Under the pieces are notes generated by a model, which ran no database searches, was not told the origin of the DNA, and saw only the letters and a list, made by a program, of their open reading frames with translations. Source: Anastatus disparis (Eukaryota; Arthropoda; Insecta; Hymenoptera; Eupelmidae). Taken from it: DNA of 64,000 bases. The DNA is taken from NCBI GenBank assembly GCA_017163975.1, contig JAFFSR010000220.1, positions 15,952,001 to 16,016,000 of the forward strand, given 5' to 3'. This document shows positions 56,701 to 62,010 of this stretch, piece by piece. Both the position numbers and the translations under genes were made by a program. Within the stretch, counting starts at the first letter, position 1; each line of letters begins with the position of its first letter.

Positions 56701-59700
56701 TAACATCAAGACGTTCGAATGACTCATCGTCCTCACCTCCGACAATCGCTGAATCAGAGGGTTCAGTTTCTAGGTCAGAATCGCCTGATTTTTTTGACAA
56801 GATAAAAGGAAATTTTAAGGATAAAATTGAAGATATTCACAGGGTATAATTCTATATATTGTCAGACTGAGATATGATGAAAAAAATTTTTATTCTTTTG
56901 CGCAGAGGATAAAAGATTTTGCAATCGAGCAAAAAATTTAAAAAATGGGTTATTTCAAAATCGTTATTATAAACGTTGGCAAAATTTTTTTTTATAACCA
57001 GTTTATGAGATGATTTAATTATATCAAAATTTATTTCTCATTAACTGATATAAAACAAAAATAAACACTTTAAAAATTAATATGTTAAAACAAATTTACT
57101 TTAAATTAATGAAAATGAATTACTCAATATCAATCAATAAACAACAGATTAAATAAAGTCAAAAAGAAACAATAAATTTATCATACAATGAATATTTAAT
57201 ATACAAATTAAATTACAATAAATATTAAAATTCAATAAAAATTTTCATTTTCGTAAATAATTTGAATTGAATTTATTGTGCATTTAATCTTAAGAATAAA
57301 AAATGAGGTGACATTTAATTTTCCTCTTATTTTCTTTAGTTCAACAATGAAATAAAACAACATATATTCATTTCAGTACTTTCAAAGGAGTAGTAGACTG
57401 GCAGACGTGAACCGGAAACTAAAATCGCAGATATGGAGCTCAGTTGTAACAATAGTCCTCGTCGAAGCGAAAAATTTACTGCCAATGGATATCGATGGAC
57501 TTTCGGATCCTTATGTCAAGTTTCGGTAAGATAAAAAAAAACGATTTTATAGCTTAAAATACCCGTAAAAATTTTTTCTCACTTTAACTTGGTTAGTTGC
57601 ATGCTCGTAAAATATAATAATAAAAAGTTTTTGAATGAATCTCTCAAGTTATGGAAATATTCTGGTATCAAAGCTATCATAACCACCTTAAGAGGCGGTC
57701 GGAACCAAATCGGTGACTTAGTTCAATGCTTACAATAAATGCTTATAATGATTTATTTATTCATTTGCACGGCAAAAATATAGTCATTTCCTCTAATCAT
57801 GTATATAAAGAATAATTTGAAACAGTTTCAAGGACAAATAAATATAAAATATTGTCATAAAGCGAAAAATGCCATCTAACAGTTGATGCGGCTGTTATTT
57901 GCATGCAATAGATTTCAATTTAGTATTTTTCGCTTCATGACATTATTTTATATTTTTTTGTTGCTGTAACCGTTTCATATTATTAATTATGATTATGGTT
58001 AGAGGTAATGACTATATTTTTGCCGTGCAAATGAATAAAAAAATCATTATAAGCATTTATAGTAAGCACTGAACTAAGTCACCGATTCGGTTCCGACCGC
58101 CTCTTTTTTTAAAATTTAACATCGCTGTATTATCATTACGATGTTAATTAGCGACGGAGATATTCAGTGTGTTTGTGAACAAAGCATGTGTATCGTATAT
58201 ACAGTGATGCTTGTATTAATCGGCCGCCGAGAGCGGGATTCGAACTCGAGTCCTCGAGATTACGAATCCATCGCTCTACCGAATGAGCCACTGACAACCT
58301 CATATAAAAATATTCAATTTTTGTATTTATTATTTTCTTTTACATTTAAATTCCATTATTTTATTATTTTTAAATGAATCAATGTTTTGTCACAATAAAA
58401 AATTTCTATTTAATAATCTATATATTGAAAAAAGTTTATTAAATTATTTTTTAACTGATCAACTAATTTAGTAAAGACTCCAAATAATTTATAACAATTG
58501 AAAAATATTATACTTTCTTCAAACAATGCTTCGGATAATATTAAAAGCTACTAGAAGTGCATATATACTCTTTGCCTATAAATTACATATATCTAATGAC
58601 ACATAATAGATAAGTTAGATAATGTGTGTCTATATATAAATCAAGTAGGGTAACAAGCTGATGAAAGAAGTTATCGATTATTGCGGAGACAAAGTATATT
58701 CAAAGCCTAATCAACTTATAGTGCAACGTATAGTCATGCGTTTGAGGTAAAAAAAATAAGGGAATTGTTTTTGTATTTTAAAATACCACAGTTTAATTGT
58801 GATTGCAGTTTTCATTAGGAGAATTTCATTAATAAACTTGATGAATAATTAACTGTAATTTTAACCGAATCGATTAATTATAATATCGTTAATTCGTATT
58901 TGTTATTATGATTTCAGAAATTAATTATTGAAAATTAGTATTAATTGTGATTGAAAATTGAAGATTCAATTGATCGATACATTTTAATACTTATAATATT
59001 GAATAAGTAAGAAATTAAGTTTTATATAATGATCAGTATGTCAATAATAAGATTGACGTGTTTGATGCATAATTTAATATTCAGGAAATATCAGCTGGTA
59101 ATTTGTTAAAATATTATCAATGCAAATTTTATATTTGATTATTCACAAAAAGAGAGAAGAGTCATACTATTTTTGGGTAAAATGTATATAATTTGTGCAT
59201 AACATTTTTCGTAAAACTTTCAATTTTTGTTGCAAAATGTTAATTATTCAAGCACGACAGCAATGTATAAGTATCTTACTTTTTCATAAAAATAAAAAGT
59301 GTCATAAATCGGATTATTTTTTCCATAAATTTTAAATGGATTTAAATTAAACACACACTGTTAAAAAAAATTTGAATATTCAGTAATTTTCAGTTACATT
59401 AGGTGGGTGAAAATTCATTCTTCTGTAATTGAAAAACATTTTCATGAACATGTGACTGAACCCAAAATACCCAAAAAAAAACTTATAAATATTATTAATT
59501 TGACATAAAAATGTTTATTCATGCATGAATTTTCATTTATTTTGTAAATGAAATTTTAAAAAAAAATTTAATATTTTTAATGAATTTTAATTTTTATGAT
59601 TAACCTAAAAAAAAACTTCAGTCATTTTACATGAAGTTTCATTCAAAAATTTTTAACAGTGCAGTCATTGTTATTTTGAGTGAAATTTATTCAATATTTT

Positions 59701-62010
59701 TAAATCAAAATTAAATGGATGGTTAAAGCATACAAAGGATAGCATATACATGAGTCTTTTAACAAATTATTGGAAATAATTCAAATTATTTGAATTTACC
59801 AAATGAGATGCAAACAAATTTACCAATTTATCTTATTGCTCATAATTTTCACTACAATGGAATCTATATTGAATCACGTGTTAGAAAAAACTAGAAGAAA
59901 AATATTAGGATATAAGTTTCAATTGATTTACTTTCTTTTGAAAGCCATATTCCAAAATTTAATTAAAATCAAATATAACTTTTTAAAACTTTTGTATTAA
60001 GCTTTTAGGAAATCTTAAATTAGAAATTTATTTCATCATGTAATAATGTTAAAATAATTTTTTACAAAGATTGAATTATGATGATTTAATTTCATCCAAT
60101 TACGTTAATAAAATTTCTCAGGAATGAAAGTTATTATTATACTTCTTCAGAATTGGTTTGCTGCTTACCTTGCAGGTCATAGAAACCATTGAACAAGTGT
60201 TTATTGGGTATCGTTGAATCTCAAGCATCGTAAAGACATAAAGTGCTTGAATTCGTGTATTGGTGTTATTGACTTACATAAGACGTCTGGTATCCGTGCA
60301 TTGAAATCTGACCATCAACTGCTTAAGCCAGTGTTCTATTGTAGTTGTTATTACTCTTGATGGACAATACGCTGGTTACAATGTGGAACTTGTTAACTAA
60401 AATGTTTTGGCACGTTGAATAAAGCTCGACTTCAACACATATGTCTATTATATCTTTAATGGTCTTCCAAGTTACCTTTATGTCTTACTTTTGAAATTTA
60501 ATCTTCACATTAATATGTTTACGATCGTGTCCAGGTTCAAAGTTTTTATATTTTCACGACCTCAATTTCTTCATCTTTATCGTCACAACTTTGAGTTTTA
60601 TAAAAATAGTGACGCTTAAATTTCTATATACACCATTTTTCATGGTAACATTTCTACCAGAATATGATTTGAAAAATTTGATATTTTTTTGAATAATTTC
60701 TTACTATTTTTTATACTTTTATAATAAATAACAAATGTTAAAGTAGCGATCGTATTTATTAGGATAGGGTCAGGGCTTTGAAACATAGATTATGATCATT
60801 CTTTGGAATACATTTCCAAATGTCAAAATTTAAAGAAAACTAGAATTTTTAAAATTTATAAAATAAAAAATTAAATTATTGATATTTTTAGCTTTATTTT
60901 AAGAGAATATTGTGATGAACGCTATTTTTTAAAACGTTTTTCATCTTAGCACCATCCGGTTTGCTAAACTGGAAGTTTCAGATGTCAAATATAGGAAAAA
61001 ATTTAATCCCAACGCCAATTCCAACGATTAAGAAAATCACTAAAAGACAATCAACCAGTTCCACAGAACGACATAACTTTTTAATGAGCGAGCCAATCCC
61101 GAATAGAGTAGCATCAAATCCCTGACTGAAGACCGATTTTCTTTAAAAACATTATTAATAATAAAGCTGAAATTAGTCCAACCTTATTACGCCTAACTGG
61201 AAAAATAATTTACGCAACTACAATCGAGTGACCAGCTCATTTAAAATCATCCACAAACCAAAACTTCTTTTTTTCCAGACCACCCAACACGAACACCAAT
61301 TAGCACCGAGTCTAACCTCATTAGAAAAAAACCTTGTGTGCATCTGTGAACAGATAAAATTAAGCTAAAGAAAAAATCTATCATTTGCTTTTTGCAGAAT
61401 TAAAATATTTTATATTCACCCAGAAACTTATCCTAAAGCTTAAGCAAAATCCATGATCCAGAGGTCTGGGTTAAAATTTTGTATAATTATTATTTTAAAG
61501 AGAATTAGTGATCTCCTTAAATTCAAAAACATAAATCTATTTGTTTACCACAATTATAGACTTTATTATCCACCTTAATATATTTATTAAATATATTTTT
61601 CCAGCCTGGGCACTGAGAAGTACAAATCAAAGGTAGCAAATAAAACGTTAAATCCAGTCTGGCTAGAACAATTCGATTTACATCTTTATGAAGATCCATA
61701 TTTAGGTCAAGAGCTTGAAGTTACAGTATGGGATCGTGATCGTGGTCATCAAGATGATTTGATGGGTCGTACGGTCATTGATTTGGCGACACTCGAACGC
61801 GAAACAACTCATAGATTGTGGAGAGATCTCGAGGATGGTGCTGGTAATATATTCCTATTATTAACAATCAGCGGTACTACTGCTAGTGAAACTATTAGCG
61901 ATTTAGCTGCACACGAAGAAACGCCACAAGAACGTGCACAGATGATACAAAAGTATGCGTTAGCCAATACTTTACAAAGACCAAGGGATGTTGGCCATCT
62001 TACGGTTAAG
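14219..62010 (+). CDS. Mctp: Mctp, multiple C2 and transmembrane domain protein (spliced, partial at 3' end)
   Basis: MCTP proteins are endoplasmic-reticulum-anchored calcium sensors with three tandem C2 domains followed by two membrane segments near the C-terminus. In animals they act at synapses and in membrane traffic (family knowledge). Seven coding segments join here with matching phases (1,1,1,0,0,2, then phase 0 out) to give 574 codons without a stop. Residues 1-257 are low-complexity and Ser/Arg-rich. C2A spans about 258-383 with D275, D281, D328, D330 and D336. C2B spans about 410-565 with D427, D433, D482, D484 and D490. Both therefore show the D-x5-D and D-x-D-x5-D calcium-ligand pattern. 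C2C is entered at the last few residues (VGHLTVK) and the rest lies beyond 64000. Introns range from 1.2 to about 16 kb. I chose the start at 14657 because the phase into the next exon fits exactly and the context has A at -3. Identity is very likely; exact isoforms are inferred. Confidence 0.93.
14274..14456 (+). other. Upstream ORF 1 in the Mctp leader (60 codons)
   Basis: This open frame starts at an ATG and ends in TAA about 200 bases before the main start codon. It is Ser/Asn/Lys-rich, has no recognisable domain, and looks like leader sequence that happens to be open. It would only be translated if the leader starts upstream of 14274, as the proposed acceptor at 14218 implies. A regulatory role is inference. 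Confidence 0.4.
14505..14660 (+). other. Upstream ORF 2, proline-rich, overlapping the Mctp start (ATGA)
   Basis: This 51-codon frame begins in a good context (AACATG, A at -3). It encodes a peptide whose second half is almost entirely Pro (residues 32-48, roughly two thirds proline). Its stop codon TGA at 14658-14660 overlaps the main ATG at 14657-14659. Translation of it would therefore end exactly on the Mctp start, favouring either strong repression or termination-reinitiation. A proline run is a known cause of slow elongation. The overlap is seen directly; the regulatory consequence is inferred. Confidence 0.55.
18718..18785. repeat. Short imperfect hairpin, GGGAGTAAAAT type
   Basis: GGAGTAAAATAGGTGATTTTTGC pairs imperfectly with GCAAAAATACCTTTACTTTC about 20 bases on. 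Related GGGAGTAAAG and GGATGTAAAA blocks occur at 21248 and 21486, so it may be part of a dispersed repeat. No coding potential. Confidence 0.4.
18955..19075. repeat. Degenerate CCATC-type minisatellite
   Basis: About three diverged units of 36-40 bases built on CATC, AATCGACGAATTCATCTAT and CCCATC. The block is C-rich on the + strand, unlike the surrounding intron. Confidence 0.5.
19503..20071. mobile_element. Solo LTR of an LTR retrotransposon with 4-bp target duplication
   Basis: The 569-base segment begins TGTTATG and ends CATAACA, so it has the TG...CA termini in a 7-bp inverted pair. It is flanked on both sides by ACCC, a 4-bp target duplication as in Ty3/gypsy-type elements. It is richer in G+C than its surroundings. 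A TATTTATACC TATA-like box lies near 20021. No internal coding region is present, so it arose by recombination between two LTRs. The middle contains the CRE-like repeat array listed separately. Confidence 0.8.
19750..19950. promoter_or_regulatory. CRE/ATF-like tandem array in the solo LTR
   Basis: Exact TTACGTCA octamers (reverse complement TGACGTAA, a CREB/ATF-type site) occur at 19796, 19839, 19866, 19893 and 19928, with a TTGCGTCA variant at 19749-19756. Each is followed by a related block, (A/G)(G)C-T-TAGTC-TTTGTTTA, so the array is a degenerate minisatellite with units of 27-43 bases. It lies upstream of the TATA-like box, where U3 enhancers of LTR elements usually sit. Binding is inferred from the motif. 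Confidence 0.6.
23545..23742 (-). mobile_element. tRNA-derived SINE, copy 4
   Basis: Minus-strand copy with B box GTTCGAATCCC and an A box changed to TGGCTCAGTCGA, within the first Mctp intron. The 3' part is shortened and altered around the terminal stem, with a longer T-run at its left edge (the A tail). Confidence 0.83.
28882..28929 (+). other. Mctp: Possible 16-codon in-frame extension of the 28930 Mctp exon
   Basis: A second acceptor, TTCCTTATTTCAG ending at 28881, has a longer pyrimidine tract than the one at 28929. The 48 bases between the two are open and in phase, starting with the same split codon position (G|AC in place of G|AA). Use of it would add a mainly hydrophobic and basic segment before EEGRTD. 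Which acceptor predominates cannot be told from sequence alone. Confidence 0.45.
28930..29349 (+). CDS. Mctp: Mctp exon encoding the Ser/Arg-rich N-terminal region
   Basis: This exon encodes residues about 19-158. It opens after AATTACAG (or 48 bases earlier, see the alternative acceptor entry) and ends at a GTAAAT donor at 29350, phase 1. The product is disordered-looking: Ser, Arg, Gly and Glu dominate. A basic patch with SRSKERKK sits in the middle, and a Ser-rich stretch before the end could carry many phosphorylation sites. No globular domain is visible, as is usual for the variable N-terminus of MCTPs. The exon is clearly more G+C-rich than the flanking introns, and open frames on the other two frames and the opposite strand here are shadows of this composition. 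Confidence 0.88.
30960..31105 (-). mobile_element. tRNA-derived SINE, copy 5 (degenerate, internally deleted)
   Basis: The oldest-looking copy retains the left tail and AACATCG-TG-TGTATT end and a recognisable head (ACTGAAAATCTC on the plus strand). It has lost the middle of the body, and both promoter boxes are mutated. About 60 bases shorter than the family. Confidence 0.7.
31975..32342. mobile_element. MITE with about 80-bp terminal inverted repeats
   Basis: CTTTACTGTTTAAATAAATT...TTGGTGTGCTACGTTT at the left is repeated inverted at 32265-32342 with about 85 percent identity by eye. The approximately 200-base centre is A+T-rich and non-coding. Target duplications are not clear. No transposase is encoded. 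Confidence 0.75.
32755..32781. repeat. GT/GC microsatellite
   Basis: GT dinucleotides with one GCGC interruption, inside a CpG-richer island (32590-32960) in intron 2. Confidence 0.9.
36014..36130 (+). other. Unexplained 38-codon open segment ending in a stop
   Basis: Preceded by an acceptor-like TTTATAG, the frame reads GPSLKRTIGILPQSDAQIKG and onward through a Lys run and QFDENLGDT to a TAA at 36128. Composition is protein-like, unlike random A+T-rich intron. The preceding 200 bases are also less A+T-biased. It has no ATG of its own, does not fit the phase of the Mctp exons without a premature stop, and I do not recognise it. It may be a processed pseudogene fragment or a terminal exon of a short transcript. 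Confidence 0.3.
36503..36859 (+). CDS. Mctp: Mctp exon: end of N-terminal region and first strand of C2A
   Basis: The exon lies between acceptor TTATATTTTCAG and donor GTAAGT at 36860, phase 1 on both sides, and encodes residues 160-277. The first two thirds are Ser/Thr/Asn-rich linker, including a SSSSSAAA run. The last 20 residues start C2A (FFQLRLHLRRGANLVAMDRS), the characteristic opening strand and first calcium loop with D275. The short ORFs over this stretch in the other + frames and on the opposite strand are shadows of this exon. Confidence 0.9.
36860..39685 (+). other. Mctp: Mctp intron 3 (2.8 kb)
   Basis: Apart from the TTAA-flanked foldback near its end it holds only A+T-rich sequence. 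The first 300 bases are pyrimidine- and G-richer than the rest, a common feature next to exons. Confidence 0.75.
39214..39592. mobile_element. Foldback MITE flanked by TTAA
   Basis: Two inverted arms of about 170 bases (GGGGATGTAAAATGGACAC... and ...GTGTCCGTTTTACATCTCC) diverge by roughly 15-25 percent by eye. They fold on a short centre near 39400. TTAA is present at both ends (39214 and 39589), as expected for a TTAA-targeting transposon, but the terminus does not look like a classical piggyBac CCC end. The element ends 94 bases before the Mctp 39686 exon. Confidence 0.82.
39686..39828 (+). CDS. Mctp: Mctp exon: C2A core
   Basis: The exon follows a long T-rich tract and TTTAG and ends at GTATAA (39829). 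It encodes residues 279-325 of C2A. The motif FSDPYVK contains the calcium ligand D281. It is followed by the conserved LNPTWDE turn that is typical of type II C2 domains. Entry is in phase 1 and exit in phase 0. A TTAA-flanked foldback element ends only 94 bases upstream, leaving the acceptor and a short branch-point region intact. Confidence 0.93.
39829..41041 (+). other. Mctp: Mctp intron 4 (1.2 kb)
   Basis: The shortest intron between constitutive exons in the window. It holds the decayed tRNA-Met-like SINE and otherwise A+T-rich DNA. Confidence 0.75.
39873..40095 (+). mobile_element. Decayed tRNA-Met-like SINE, distinct from the main family
   Basis: A tRNA-like head is visible 45 bases after the C2A exon: GAGCTTGAGTTGGTAAAAC as D-arm, then a five-pair stem ATGGA/TCCGT around the loop TTCATAA, which places a CAT (Met) anticodon, and a B box GGTTCAAATGC. 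The downstream part (to about 40095) is CpG-richer than the intron but unlike the body of the ten-copy family. No full acceptor stem exists, so this is not a functional tRNA. Family assignment is tentative. Confidence 0.5.
41042..41233 (+). CDS. Mctp: Mctp exon: C2A calcium loop 3 and end of domain
   Basis: The exon encodes residues 326-389 and is phase 0 at both ends (acceptor AATTTAAACAG, donor GTAAGC). The third calcium loop VFDYDWGLQDDF supplies D328, D330 and D336. The segment after it (LGEIFISATLWPR) is the last strand of C2A, and the exon ends in EKEQ. In insect MCTPs this end is normally followed directly by YFQ of the C2B exon (57377), and the phases here allow that. Confidence 0.93.
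43662..43859 (-). mobile_element. tRNA-derived SINE, copy 6
   Basis: Well preserved minus-strand copy with A box TGGCTCACTCGG, B box GTTCGAATCC and the terminal stem (CGTCGTTAATTAGC ... AGCGACG). It lies between the C2A exons and the optional exons of Mctp. Confidence 0.86.
46942..47141 (+). mobile_element. tRNA-derived SINE, copy 7
   Basis: Plus-strand copy: head GAGGTCGTCAGTGGCTCACTC, B box altered to GTTTGAATCCC, body and terminal stem present (CGTCGCT...AGTGACG), A-rich tail of about ten bases. Confidence 0.85.
48531..48739 (-). mobile_element. tRNA-derived SINE, copy 8
   Basis: Minus-strand copy 770 bases before the first optional Mctp exon. B box GTTCGAATACC, A box altered around the CGGCAG region, and a small duplication (ACATGTACATGTAAC) in the body. 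The terminal stem CGTCGCTAATTAGC ... AGCGACG is perfect. Confidence 0.85.
49094..49116. repeat. TA microsatellite
   Basis: About eleven TA units immediately upstream of the island that precedes the first optional Mctp exon. Confidence 0.9.
49260..49514 (+). promoter_or_regulatory. Candidate internal promoter or 5' leader of a short Mctp form
   Basis: This stretch is more CpG- and G-rich than the surrounding intron, with CTCTCGTTTCGTTTCTC and GTGCACTTGCGTGCGGG, and it runs directly into the first optional exon. A transcript starting here would skip C2A and begin translation inside the optional exons. Three short out-of-frame ATGs lie before the in-frame one, which weakens that reading. There is no clear TATA box; assignment rests on composition and position only. 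Confidence 0.3.
49563..49672 (+). CDS. Mctp: Optional Mctp linker exon 1 (possibly starting at 49515)
   Basis: The 36 codons plus 2 bases lie between acceptor AGCTTTTGCAG (ending 49562) and a strong GTGAGT donor at 49673. They encode a basic then acidic segment (MKVKRRDKLKEKFG, then NADDDIVTIDERNE). The frame remains open back to 49515, where a second acceptor (CATACATAG) would add 16 codons, also in phase 0. The upstream exon ends in phase 0 and the next optional exon begins by completing the GA left over here to GAG, so the chain is consistent. Alternatively this is a first exon: an internal ATG at 49588 is in frame and a promoter-like stretch lies just upstream. No homologue recognised. 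Confidence 0.55.
49673..52541 (+). other. Mctp: Intron between optional exons 1 and 2
   Basis: It contains SINE copy 9. Otherwise A+T-rich, no gene seen. Confidence 0.65.
51810..52012 (+). mobile_element. tRNA-derived SINE, copy 9
   Basis: Plus-strand copy with GGCTTACTCGGTAGAGC, B box GTTCGAATCCC and a perfect terminal stem, ending in an A-rich tail (TTAAATAAAAATAAAAA). It lies 530 bases before the large optional exon. Confidence 0.86.
52542..53121 (+). CDS. Mctp: Optional Mctp linker exon 2, helical, with its own ATG
   Basis: This exon encodes 193 codons after a G that completes the preceding codon (GA|G), and ends at a GTGAGA donor (53122) in phase 0. The first codon is ATG at 52543 with a stop just upstream in frame, so it can be an internal exon (acceptor AATAAAG) or the start of a shorter protein. 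The sequence begins Ser/Pro/Gln-rich with a five-His run. It continues as long charged helices (for example ERVLERLAEG and RREL/VEKLLEARAE-like heptads). It ends Ser-rich and basic. No catalytic motif is seen and I do not recognise the family. The acceptor is weak (purines before AG), which favours the alternative-start reading. The opposite-strand ORF over it is a shadow. Confidence 0.72.
53122..56597 (+). other. Mctp: Intron between optional exons 2 and 3
   Basis: It contains the 54342 hairpin and a direct repeat at 55075 and 55161 (TTATTTCAC-CGTGAGACA). Otherwise A+T-rich with no gene. Confidence 0.65.
54342..54444 (+). ncRNA. miRNA-precursor-like hairpin (candidate)
   Basis: The 103 bases fold into one bulge-free stem: 54342-54388 pairs with 54398-54444, 41 of 47 positions paired (including several G-U), with six single mismatches and a 9-base loop. 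Size, loop and symmetry match a pre-miRNA. It lies in the Mctp intron on the sense strand, so it could be processed from that transcript. I do not recognise either arm as a known miRNA. The alternative is a short palindromic transposon relic. Confidence 0.45.
56598..56843 (+). CDS. Mctp: Optional Mctp linker exon 3, Ser-rich
   Basis: The 82 codons are phase 0 at both ends, with acceptor TTCTCTGAAAAG and donor GTATAA (56844). They follow on from the KEERK end of the 52542 exon and lead into YFQ of the C2B exon. The product is Ser/Thr-rich (SSSSPPTIAESEG) and ends in a charged segment FFDKIKGNFKDKIEDIHR that looks helical. No other start codon (ATG) opens this frame, so it must be spliced. Overlapping opposite-strand ORFs are shadows of its composition. 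Confidence 0.72.
56844..57376 (+). other. Mctp: Short intron before the C2B exon
   Basis: 533 bases of A+T-rich sequence; nothing recognised besides splice signals. Confidence 0.7.
57377..57525 (+). CDS. Mctp: Mctp exon: linker and first half of C2B
   Basis: The exon follows acceptor TATTCATTTCAG and ends at GTAAGA, phase 2. It encodes residues 390-438. It opens with the linker YFQRSSRLADVNRKLKSQIW, then the C2B opening strand (SVVTIVLVEAKNL). Next comes calcium loop 1 (PMDIDGLSDPYVKF), which holds D427 and D433. This linker-plus-strand arrangement is the hallmark of insect and vertebrate MCTPs. It accepts either the 41233 or the 56843 donor, since both are phase 0. Confidence 0.93.
57690..58106. 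mobile_element. Long foldback (hairpin) MITE with about 180-bp inverted arms
   Basis: The left arm (AGAGGCGGTCGGAACC...) and the right arm (...GGTTCCGACCGCCTCT) are inverted copies running nearly to the middle, at 57690-57871 and 57924-58106. They leave a loop of about 50 bases with a small inner fold. TTAA sits at the left junction; the right junction is obscured by SINE copy 10. The element is non-coding and in the C2B intron, on sequence whose flanks are ordinary intron. Confidence 0.85.
58104..58302 (-). mobile_element. tRNA-derived SINE, copy 10, abutting a foldback element
   Basis: Minus-strand copy with the B box intact (GTTCGAATCCC) and the A box changed to TGGCTCATTCGG. Its tail (T-run here) starts in the last bases of the foldback element ending at 58106, so the two are joined without spacer. 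It probably inserted into the right-hand target site of that element. Confidence 0.84.
59356..59661. mobile_element. Short MITE with CACTGTTAAAA termini
   Basis: CACTGTTAAAAAAAATTTGAAT at the left end matches, inverted, ATTCAAAAATTTTTAACAGTG at the right. The 306-base element also has inner inverted A/T patches around TGAAAATTCATT. CACTG-type ends are common among small non-autonomous DNA elements, but the superfamily cannot be assigned. Confidence 0.55.
60950..61030 (+). pseudogene. Relic or poison exon resembling the C2B exon
   Basis: An acceptor (TTTTTCATCTTAG, ending 60949) is followed by a frame that fits the phase left by the 57525 donor. It reads Arg then TIRFAKLEVSDVKYRKKFNP before a TAA at 61028. 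The VKYRKKFNP portion resembles the EKYKSK...LNP part of the real C2B exon 650 bases downstream. No good donor follows. It may be a decayed duplicate exon, or an exon whose inclusion truncates the protein inside C2B; chance resemblance is possible. Confidence 0.3.
61605..62010 (+). CDS. Mctp: Mctp exon: rest of C2B and start of C2C
   Basis: The exon opens after TATTTTTCCAG with the C completing the Arg codon, and ends at a GTGAGT donor (62011) in phase 0. It encodes residues 440-574. It includes LGTEKYKSK and LNPVWLEQFD, then calcium loop 3 (VWDRDRGHQDDL with D482, D484 and D490). The family-typical segment SETISDLAAHEE follows. It ends in GHLTVK, the first strand of C2C. The next exon, carrying C2C loop 1, is not in the window. 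Confidence 0.95.

Larger units (their letters stand above)
57526..61604 (+). other. Mctp: Mctp C2B intron (4.1 kb)
   Basis: It holds the 57690 foldback, SINE copy 10, the 59356 MITE and the 60950 relic exon. A less A+T-biased stretch at about 60110-60640, which I could not match to anything in six frames, may be another dead mobile element. Confidence 0.7.

Noticed and set aside
56467..56800. Two minus-strand ORFs over the 56598 exon
   Set aside because: Antisense to an exon with good phase and splice fit.
58141..58377. 78-codon plus-strand ORF
   Set aside because: It reads through antisense SINE copy 10.
61284..61370. Possible exon after a strong acceptor (CTTTTTTTCCAG)
   Set aside because: In the phase needed from the 57525 donor the frame stops after eight codons, and no donor follows.
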